From positions 5,727,012 through 5,791,011 of the forward strand of contig OZ024809.1 in NCBI GenBank assembly GCA_964017045.1: a stretch of DNA of 64,000 nt. Reading direction: 5' to 3'. Source of the stretch: Omphiscola glabra. Its lineage: Eukaryota; Mollusca; Gastropoda; Lymnaeidae. The translations under genes and the position numbers were made by a program. Position 1 is the stretch's first letter. Every line of letters starts with the position of its first letter. The notes below the pieces were generated by a model that was given only the letters and a program-made list of their open reading frames with translations, did no database searches and was not told where the DNA came from. Shown piece by piece: positions 11,707-22,600 of this stretch.

Positions 11707-12236
11707 ACGGCAATCACCACCCCTCCCAATCACCACCCCTCCCAATCACCACCCCTCCAAAGCACCACCCCTCCCAATCACAATCCCTCCCAAGCACCAA
11801 CCCTACCAAGCACCACACCTCCCAATCACCACCCCTCCCAATCACCACACCTCCCAATCACCAAACCTCCCAATCACCACCCCTCCCAAGCACCACACCT
11901 CCCAATCACCACCCCTCCCAACCATCACCCTCCCAATCACCACCACTCCCAATCACCACCCCTCCCAAGCACCACCCCTCCCAAGCACCACACCTCCCAA
12001 TCATCACCCCTCCCAATCACCACCCCTCCCAATCACCACCACTCCCAATCACCCCACCTCCCAATCACCCCACCTCCCAATCACCACCCCTCCCAATCAC
12101 CACCCCTCCCAATCACCACCCCTCCCAAGCACCACCCCTCCCAATCACCACCACTCCCAATCACCACACCTCCCAATCACCACCCCTCCCAATCACCACC
12201 CCTCCCAATCACCACCCCTCCCAATCACCACCAATG
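11707..12236. repeat. 16-bp C-rich minisatellite (CACCCCTCCCAATCAC), ~33 units
   Basis: It lies just upstream of the first recognised gene 1 exon. As the unit is 16 bp and lacks stops, all three forward frames are open (Pro/His/Ser/Thr-rich). The strong acceptor at 12271-12282 suggests the array is intronic, but it could be N-terminal coding sequence of gene 1. Confidence 0.88.
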
Positions 12237-12282
12237 TATAACAGACATTGCATCTGATCTACTCTCCACCCCATCTTTTCAG

Positions 12283-15200
12283 ACAGTGGAGCTGTTACGG
12301 AAGTGGTATAGAGATTGTGATCCGTTTAGACCCCCGGTGGAGCTGCCTGTACCGACCCTACAACTCACTGCTTCTACGGAGTGTGAGGACGCCGAGACGA
12401 GCCAGTCCGGGAAATCTAGCAATTCTCAGATCTCCGCTTTGTCGGGAATATCTTACACCACCAACGGAAGCACTGGGTCTAGCTTGTAAGTAGTCAGACT
12501 TGGTACGGTACCTTATTTATTAGATCTTTTGTGGCACATGTTCCAGAATAGAGAAAAAAAGAAGCTTACTCTGACTAGCACGAGCGATCTTTCAGAAGAG
12601 AATTGTAAAAGATGCCTGTGAAATTCAGGAGTAATGTTACTATTATATCTTTTGAAAAAAAAAAGTTAAAAATAATAAACCACACATCCACACACACACA
12701 AACACACGCACACGCAAAACACACACGCAAACACACACACAACCACGCACGCCCACACACAAAACACACATAAACGCACACCTACACATATCCTAAACCA
12801 GTGACCTGCTGTTCTCAATTTTGTAATGTATACAGCCGCCATGGTCCAATTATGTGTTAAAAATTAAAAAATGTTGCCATCAATTTGAAATAACATTAAA
12901 AAAAAAAATCAAAGGGAAATGTTTGAAGTCTTAACAAACAACGAGAGGCAGCCATTTTGTAGAAGTTGATCGTCAAGTTAGCAGACGTGAATATTTTTAT
13001 TCTGTTTGATTAAAAAACATTATGTTTTAGAGATTCCTGAGACGTCACAAAGGTCAAATGTTTGACTCGGGAATGGCGTTGAATGTATTATACTGCTTCT
13101 TTATTCCCTTCCACTCATTATAGATTAATAGTTATGAAAAAAATAATCCCCAAGACTTTTGAATGTATTCCTACAGCGTTTCCGTCAAAAGCGAGGTCAA
13201 GAAAAAGACCAGAACGGTGGCCGTAGCGCTCGGTCTCGTTCTGCTGCTTCTGCTCCTGTCTATCGTTGTAGGTGTGGTCCTACACTTGCACCTGGATAAA
13301 GGTGAGCCCTTGGCAGTGATAACTCATGCTTTAAACCACAATGACCCATGAAACCTGGCAATATTCTGACACCTGTCGATGTTTGGCTTCGATAGAAACC
13401 ACTTTTGATTTTTTAAAACAACAACAACAACAACAACAACTAATTAAAAGAGGGAAGCATTCTCTAAAGCGGCGCTGTGCAATCAGTGTGCCGCCCATAC
13501 CCCCCCCCCCCCCCCCAACAAAAACTATGAACGATGTATATGTAGGCACGTACATTTCCTGAAACCCAATAAGAGATTGGTCCTTAAAGCAAACAGTTAA
13601 TACAGATAAACACAAGATGAGCTACATTACAAGCCATCTGTGTTAACTACATTCTAACGTTATTTAGTATATTTTAAAACTGCTTTTAACGTTTGGTAGG
13701 CCGAGGAATGCTTGGAATGGCGTGTTGTGTGCTGCACGTGAAAAAAGGGGGGTTGCTGAGCTCTGCTCTAGCCCATTTATAATTTATAGGCGATGCCAAA
13801 AGTAGCTATAAAAAATCTTGAGAAAAATGTCGACTAAAAACCCTTACAAGGTGTTTTTAAATATGGAAAGCAAATATTTTTTATCCAGCCGTTCACTAAT
13901 GACCAGATTTAAACTAAAAAGTTGTCTGAAGTTGAACGTATTTCAGGCAACACTAAATTAACAGATACTTTTACTTCAATCCACAGATTTTTTCCGATCA
14001 AAATCACAAAATACAAACAGTTTAAACTCGAGTAACTCGCTATCAACGACAATGACGTCACTTCCATATAGGACGTCATCGCACGCTATGGTTCCCCCAG
14101 CGTTACATTCTTTGTCCCATACCACAGACATGCCGTCAAAACCATCACCAAATTCTCAGCAGTCGTCCTCGGTGTTGCCGGAAACGGGCCTTCCTGGCCA
14201 CGCCCCTTCCGACACTGACGGCAACAGAACGACATCCGTAACGGACAGTCCAGCTGCTAACGTCACAGAACGATCGTTTGAACGGATTGGCCTGCTTGTC
14301 AATGCCACAGACGTGACACATGTCACATACTCTCGGACCAGTCAGTCGGCGACAGCGGCGAATGCCAATGAACTATCCTCGACGCCAGCCGTCAACATCA
14401 CAAGTGATGCTTTTTTAAATAAATCTCAATTGAATGCCACCGATGGAGCATCGTTTGGGGTTGAATCGGTACCACCAGTTGGATCCGGTGGCCAAGGTGG
14501 CACGCAAGGCGCTTCCACACCCGGACCCGCTTTTCCTTTCGCCGATCATCCACGACAACCATTTCTAAAACTGACATCCTCATTAGTTACTATATTAGAA
14601 TCGTCTGCAACTCAAACAGCCTCCAGAATAAATCGTCAATACTCTACATTACCTCAAACATCATCTTCAACACCCAAAACGTTATCTCTGTCATCCCAAA
14701 TACCACCTTCATCATCCCAAATATCCCCTTCATCATCCCAAATACCATCTTCATCATCCGAAATATCATCTTCACCATACAAAATACCATCTTCATCATC
14801 CCAAATACCATCTTCCTTATCTCATATATCATCTTCATCATCCCAAATACCATCATCATCATCCCAAATACCACCTTCCTCATCCAAAATGCCATCTTCA
14901 TCATCCCAAATACCATCTTCCTCATCCCAAATACCATCTTCCTCATCCCAAATACCATCTTCCTCATCCAAAATGCCATCTTCATCATCCGAAATACCAT
15001 TTTCATCATCCCGAGTATCCTCTTTATCATCCGAAATACCATCTCCATCATCCCAAATACCATCTTCATCATCCGAAATACCATTTTCATCATCCCAAAT
15101 ATCCTCTTTATCATCCAAAATACCATCTTCATCATCCCAAATACCATCTTCATCATCCGAAATACCATTTTCATCATCCCAAATACCATTCTCATCATCC

Positions 15201-18200
15201 GAAACACCTTCTTCATCATCCCAAATACCATCTTCAGCATCCCAAATACCATCTTCATCATCCGAAATACCTTCTTCCTCATCCCAAATAACTTCTTCAT
15301 CATCCCAGATGCTTTTTTCATCCTCCCAAATACGCTCTTCATTATCCAAAATACCATTTTCATCATCCCAAATACCATCTTCATCATCCCAAATACCATC
15401 TTCATCATCCGAAATACCATTTTCATCATCCCAAATACCATTTTCATCATCCGAAACACCTTCTTCATCATCCCAAATACCATCTTCATCATCCGAAATA
15501 CCTTCTTCCTCATCCCAAATAACTTCTTCATCATCCCAGATGCTGTTTTCATCCTCCCAAATACCCTCTTCATCATCCAAAATACCATTTTCATCATCCC
15601 AAATACCATCTTCATCATCCAAAATACCATCTTCATCATCCCAAATTCCATCATCATCATACCAGATGCCATCTTCATCCTTTCAAATACCATCTTCAGC
15701 ATCACATACACCATATTCCCCACGCAAAATCCCATCTTCATGGGCGCCGATAAGTTTCCCCACTACCGACATCAAGAAGATGTTAGCCCCACAAGCTGTT
15801 ACTTCCACATCCTCCTATCCATCACCATCAGGAGTCAACATCCCCACTTCTGAGAAACCGATTTCCTTTCCAACGTTCACCAATCTTTTCGAGCACCTTC
15901 ACCTGTCACTAACGAGCTCCACCCACAAATATGGCGAGTCATTTGATATCAACCCTACAAGCCCACACCACAACGAGTCTTCCGAAACAAGCCTCGGAAT
16001 AGACCCCGCGCTCTCCGACACCGGATCTATGATGAACGAAATCTTCAACCCCGCCGGGGCTGTCAACACATTTCAAACATTAACGGATTCGATCAGTTTG
16101 AACCCCGCCCAGAGACAAAATGCACAATCACTTGAAACAGCGCCAATGAACGATCCGAATACTCTAAATATTGAAAATCGTTCCGAGCAAGCTAACATTA
16201 CGACAGAATCGACAGAATCGACATCACGTTTTGAACAACTGACACGAAGCAGATTCCCGCCAAGTGACGTCACTACATGGCAGATAGGCTCGACGGCATC
16301 GCAGCGAAGAGATTCGCCTGCCACGACTGCTGGGAAAGGCGAAGACTTTGGAAACAGCTTCCTATCACTATCACAAACTTCTGAAGAGCCCAGATTTTCA
16401 GAAACAACTTCAGGGGAATCCTCAATTTCTTTCCCAGCGTCGAGCAATGAAGCACACAACGCTAAAAATGAAACTTCAACAACAGGTCTTGAAGAACATC
16501 GTTTGTCTGACACAATTGTAAAGTTTGATTTCTCTTCCTTTTCGGGAGCGCGGAATAAATCATTTTGGACTGGTGGTGACTTCTCAACAAGTTCTGGTGG
16601 TGACTTCTCAACACGTTCTGGCGGTGACTTCTCAACACGTTCTGGCGGTGACTTCTCAACACGTTCTGGCAGAGACTTCTCAAAAAGTTCTGGCGATGAC
16701 TTCTCAACACGTTTTCAGGGAAGCAACAACCAGGGTTCCGTAATCCCGCAGCGCACACAATCGTCTGATACAGTCTTGTTTAAACCCCAGCCGGTGACCG
16801 ACCGAGGGTCAAGGTCCGGTACGAGGCAGACGCCCGGTTCGCTTGTTAAAACAACGACGACAAGGTCTGCGCCCCGACCCGTCGCACCACCCTCCAGGTC
16901 TCCATTCCACAGGAAGAGAAAACTGATAACCACCACCACCACCACGCTGATGCCAGCTACCATCAACAAAGAGCGAGAACTGGAACAACTCAACGGTAAG
17001 TTGAACAATTGACCTTCTCACGGGTCATTGTGGTTTAGGAAGAAATACGTATTTTAGCACCTTAAACCCTGGCAGCGTTTCCCAAATGTCGGGTCGTGAC
17101 ACGGTCCCGGGCCACAAAAACAAATTTAACGGGTCACCGAAAGAAGAAAATAAAAGTTTGAAACTTATTTTAGATTATTGTCACGTACTCATTAATAAAT
17201 TGTTGTTAAGTTTTATTTCTTTACAGACTTGTGTGAGTAAATTCTTTATTATAATATAGGAACCTGTGTGGATATTCATATCTGTTATATATTACAAAGT
17301 TACCAGTATAGGAGATACAATGTTGATTGGTCACGAAGGAGAAGTATTAAAAATAACCGGGTCACGAAAACGAAAGTAAGGGAAACGCGGACTGAAACAA
17401 CGAACCAGTGACATATAATATAATATAAAGACTTTGTTGAATTGAAGCATAACTCTCATTCATTATATAACATAAAATCCCTTTTTGTATTGTTTTGAGG
17501 CGGCTACTCCCACGACGCAGTCGGAAGAAGTCGCATTCCACAATATACAATCACAGATGTGTTATACAGTTACTCTTGGTAATTAGATAGATAACCTAAG
17601 TATAATCCCTTGCTTTGGCAGATACATATGACGGATAAAGAATTGATAACTTTGTTTATTTCTCGAATTTACCTCAACAGCTGTTTACGGAAACTCGAAC
17701 AGTCCGGACGGTCTGTCCTTTGGCGGATCGAACTCCGGCCCACCAGGAGAAGTCGGCGGACACGCTATGACAGATTACGATAGCGTCATCCGGGACATGC
17801 CCCCACCAGAGGTCCTCCCTTTCGCTATTGCCAGCAAAGTGGCAGTCACACCCCCGGTGCTGACAACACGGCCGCCACCTCGCACGCAGAAACCCCCCAA
17901 AAGTAATAAAAAAAACACAACAATAAGAACAAAACTACTACCTCTTGTGTATTACCGTAATGTTAAGTTAGTTTTGGCTGAGAGAAATACTGAATATTTT
18001 TAACAAAATCCCCGTAAATATAGTAAATTCCGAATCAGAGGACTCGGACGTTTTGACAAGCAGGGTTTTTCTTTGGTGGGGTGGGGGTGGGGGGCTGGGG
18101 GGTGAGGGCGGTGAGAGAGATGAGCTACATTTTAAAGTATGGATGGGTCCATTAGACACAACAACACATAACATAAGAGCCTGACTGGGACAGTATGAGG

Positions 18201-19567
18201 AAGGAATTGGCCCGTGACATCCTAAAGAAATAGTAGACAAGACGTAACTTTAGAAATCATAGACCAGGAGTACCCTTAGAAATCACAGACCGGCAGTAAC
18301 CCTAGGAATCATCGGCCAGCAGTAACCCTAGAAATCCTAGACTAGCAGTAACCCTAGAAATCCTAGACCAGCAGTAACCCTAGAAATCCTAGACCAGCAG
18401 TAACCCTAGAAATCCTAGACCAGCAGTAACCCTAGAAATCCTAGACTAGCAGTAACCCTAGAAATCCTAGACTAGCAGTAACCCTAGAAATCCTAGACTA
18501 GCAGTAACCCTAGAAATCCTAGACTAGCAGTAACCCTAGAAATCCTAGACCAGCAGTAACCCTAGAAATCTTAGACCAGCAGTAACCCTAGAAATCCTAG
18601 ACTAGCAGTAACCCTAGAAATCCTAGATCAGCAGTAACCCTAGAAATCCTAGACTAGCAGTAACCCTAGAAATCCTAGACTAGCAGTAACCCTAGAAATC
18701 CTAGACCAGCAGTAACCCTAGAAATCCTAGACTAGCAGTAACCCTTCCCAGTCCTCAAGCAGGTATGAAAATATGCGCGCCTGAACCCGTGGCAAACAGC
18801 TATCACCTATTAGGACAATAACGTCGTCAGACATTCATAACGATAAGTCAAATTTTGCTCGTGTCCTGCCAGATTCGCCTTATAGATGTACAAAGCTATA
18901 AAAACGAAGTGCTTACGTGTTAAATTCCAAGAAAATTATCGGAAAAACCCGAATTATTTTCTTGTGGAAATAACAGTTTCAAATATTTAGGTAGATTATA
19001 TAATCTCTTATATTATATATAATGCTTCTGGTGTGTCCTGCTTCCTTTTCACAACCGGACATTTCCAATATTAACGTGTTTTATATTAATATTACTGAGC
19101 GGAAAAAAATTCTGTCACGCAGCGAGCGTTGTGCGTGACGGTTGAATTTAAAAGGTTGACTTTTTCGGAGGCGACTATTAAATTAATCCACAAGAGCCAC
19201 GGGTATGGTGTAGGACTGTTTGTAGGACTTTTGTTAAAATGCTGGTAGGTAGCATTTAGGACTGCCTGCAGTTATCTTTAAATGCCGACAGGTAGGGTGT
19301 AGAACTGTCTTAAAGAATTTATGTAGGACTGTATGTAGGACTGTATACAGTCCTGTAGTAGGACTGTATGTAGGCCTAATGTTTAAATGAAGTAGGTAGG
19401 GCCTATAGTTTAAATTTATGTAGGTAGGGCCTATAGTTCAAATGCCGGTAGGTGGGGCCTATAGTTCAAATATCGACAGAAAAGGTGTAGGCCTATTGTG
19501 TATAGAAAATGAGAAGTTAAAAACTTAATCCCAGCCGGTATTTTCCCAAAGTACCCGGACTCAGTGT

Positions 19568-19612
<45 letters not shown>

Positions 19613-22600
19613 ATTGCAGATTTTTTTTGACACTGAGTCCGGGTACTTTGGGAAAATACCGGCTGGGATTAAGTTTTTAACTTCTCATTTTCTTTACACA
19701 ATAGGCCTACACCTTTTCTGTCGATATTTAAAAACTTAATCCCAGCCGGTATTTTCCCAAAGTACCCGGACTCAGTGTCAAAAAATCTGCAATCAGTTAA
19801 GCAACCAGTCATTATATTTTTGCTGTAATATTCGTTAGGCTTTAAAAACTTAATGGTTTTTGCGATGGCGAATAGTTCTAAAATGTTCTTTTTTCTATCT
19901 CACTCTGGACAGTTGTGCTTATTACCCACGACATTGTAGCGGAGATCGGGATGACCATAAGTGGCAATCTCAAAGTGGGCTGCACGGCCAAGGAGGCCTG
20001 GGGCTGGACCTACATGGCCATCTCACGCTACGAGGGCGAGAACTCGTTTACTCTCGAGTTTTTAGGTGAGTGGTAATCTGAACATACGTAGAATGACGCC
20101 TGGGAGACCTCTGAACAGAAGTTACGTATTCTAGTCTTTTCTCTACACAATAAGATCGTGGAGAAGATCTGTTATATTTTAAGTTCTATAGAAGTCACAC
20201 GGCATCATTTAGAATCATTTAGGTACCAAGCATTTACTCAATAGATTATTATATTTAAATGTATATACGTTTTTCCAGGGAAAAACTGAAATAGTACCTG
20301 CCAGAAAGACAGAATTTTTTCATTACAATAAAAGTTGAACATTTGATGTAATAAAATTTCCATCTGAAATAAATTATTAAATTTTACGTCAAATAACAAA
20401 TTGATAGAACCATTTTTAGACTGAAAATGATTTTTGGATCGGTAAATCAAGACTTTCCAAACTTTGACAGGTTCAAATGTATTGCAAAATAGTGGAAAAT
20501 TTAGACATGTTGAATTTTTCGGTCAATAATAAATCAATGAAAAATATAAGAGAAATTTTTCAAAATAGTTCGAGTTAACCTTATTTGGATCTATTATCGG
20601 AGTTATCCGGCCTTTGTGTTAATTTTTGGAGTTATTCGACCTTTGGGTCTATACTTGGAGTTAGCCTGAATTTGGGTCAATAGTTGGAGTTAACCGGACT
20701 TTGGGTCATGAAATAGAAATGGCATGCAGGGAGCTAAAATCGCATCTTCCCCGTACATATAAATAAAAATATGAACCGTGTCCAGTCACAACATTTAACT
20801 CATAATCCTGGCTATTCTCCACGGGCATTCTAAACTATGGACATTATCAACACTGTATTTTATCAACTGTGGACAATATCAACTCTGGACATTTTAAACT
20901 CTGGACATTATCAACACGGTATTTAATCAACTGTGGACATTATCAACTCTGGACAATATCAACTCTGGCCAATGTCAGCTCTGGACATTCGAAGCTCTGG
21001 ACTTTATCAACTCCTGAAATGTTCAACTTTTGACATTATCAACTTCGGATATTCTTAACTCAAGACTTTCTAAACTCCGTGTATTCTTAATAACCGGATA
21101 TTTTGTGAATTCCGACATTCTCAATTACGATAATTTTATTTCTAGACATTTTCGACTACGGAGATTCTCAGCCCATGGCCTTTTAAATTTAAAAGTCTAA
21201 ATTGCGGAACTCTCTACTCAGGAATTCTCAATTTCTGATTTCTCACCTCCTGACATTCTTAACTCCAACCATTCTAAATTCCGGAAAAACTCACTTCAGT
21301 ATCCGACTCCACATCCATTGATATTAATTTTCTTTTCATATTTGATGTCACACGATCAATTTATTCATCATTTTGGCTCTTGGTTTGAATTCAGAGTTTC
21401 CTTCTCTTAGATGAGTTGCCCCAAGGCCAACGAGTCCCATCCACCCGGGGTGCTTGAGATGTTGGCTTTGGTGGGTATTGAACTCCAGACCACTCGTTAT
21501 TTTGGACTGAGTCAGTTTAAACCGTTCAAATTCTTTGATTGAAAGAATCGTTCAATCTTCTCACAGGTGGTATAGAGCGGCGAGACGAATGGCCCTTTAT
21601 CCCGATCGACTCACGCATGTCAGACTTTACGCTGCATCGTGATGACGAAATGGTGAACCTCGTTCTGGAAACGAAGTACGCCATGTGTGAGGACAAAGGT
21701 CGTTACATCTGTGAGGTCAACGTCAACAAGACTTTCTTCAGCAAGACATTCAACGTTGATATAAAAAGTAAGTTTGTTTCAACAATACATTCAATGTTGA
21801 TATAAAAAGGAAGTTGCTATGAGGATATGTGTTGAAGTATTCTTAGAATTCAAGGAACTGGTTGGTTACTATGATTTAGTTGTCTAGTAAAATCGTTCAC
21901 TAAGGCAATGCTAGTTCTTACATGTTATACTAATTAAATATGAAAATGTAATGTTAAGCATGAGTGTGACAAGCTTTGACAACTGTCAATATTTAACAAC
22001 TGTTACCAGAAAAGCCGGACAAACCCGTCCTGTCGTTCCCTGGCGAGGTGTTCGCTGGCGACGACGTCACCATCGTGACAACGTGGGATGCCGGGAATCC
22101 TCTGATTGGTCACATCGTGCACGACATAGTGGAAGGCTTCACAGGTCAGAGGTCAATAGCTTACGCAAGGAAGAAAGTTCATTCTGAGTTAATTAAGCAA
22201 TAATTGAGAAATAAATCTTCTAGACAGACCAATGAGACAACAAAGAAAGAAACAAAAATGTATGTAAATAACATATATTATTATGTTAATCCTTTATGAT
22301 AATACATCAAACAAAATCAAACGTTCTGACTCATGATTTCATCAGTACAACCAAAAAAAAATAAAAAAATCAACACCCAGTGCCGTAGTGAGGGGGGGGG
22401 GGGGGAAAGGGGGTGCATCATGCCCCGGGCGCTACTCACAAAGGGGCGCAAATGGTATATTTTACTATAATATTGTATGGTTTTTGAATAGGGGGGAGCG
22501 CTAAAAAGGTATTGAGGGCGCTAAAAAGGTATTGTGCCCCGGGCGCGAGTTAAGCTCGCTACGCCACTGTCAACACCATTAATAAAATAAACAATTAAAT

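Larger units (their letters stand above)
13987..16995 (+). other. Gene 1 giant mucin-stalk exon (3.0 kb, fully open)
   Basis: A single 3009-bp exon encodes about 1003 residues, very rich in Ser, Thr and Pro, with many NxS/T sites in its first 150 residues (for example NVTE, NATD, NITS). Acceptor TCCACAG and donor AACG|GTAAG bound it; both flanking introns are phase 1. The middle third is a 21-bp coding minisatellite and the end holds a 24-bp one. The last part is basic (RSPFHRKRK). Composition and repeats match an O-glycosylated mucin-like stalk; no globular domain is visible. Antisense ORFs here, including a long Met/Lys-rich one, are shadows of the repeats. Confidence 0.85.
19913..21767 (+). 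other. Gene 1 V-type Ig-like domain (two exons)
   Basis: Exons 19913-20065 and 21567-21767 together encode an Ig fold. The B-strand is GNLKVGC, Trp residues follow 6 and 8 positions later, and the F-strand signature is CEDKGRYIC (DxGxYxC). The two key cysteines are 76 residues apart, closer to V-set than C2-set spacing. NKT in the last strand region is a potential N-glycosylation site. The intron splits the domain between strands and both borders are phase 1. Confidence 0.7.

Noticed and set aside
11637..12489. Pro/His/Ser-rich ORFs running into the first gene 1 exon
   Set aside because: They come from a 16-bp repeat without stops, so all forward frames are open. No ATG is present and a strong acceptor follows the array. 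Kept only as a possible N-terminal extension.
14644..15741. Long Met/Lys/Phe-rich and Asp/Glu-rich ORFs on the minus strand
   Set aside because: Antisense shadows of the SSSSQIP coding repeat. The plus strand has splice-consistent exons.
16715..17021. Minus-strand ORFs over the end of the mucin exon
   Set aside because: They overlap a well-supported coding exon with a clean donor on the plus strand.
18240..18750. Interstitial telomeric repeat (AACCCTA)
   Set aside because: The AACCCT string is only part of a 26-bp unit and is not itself tandemly repeated.
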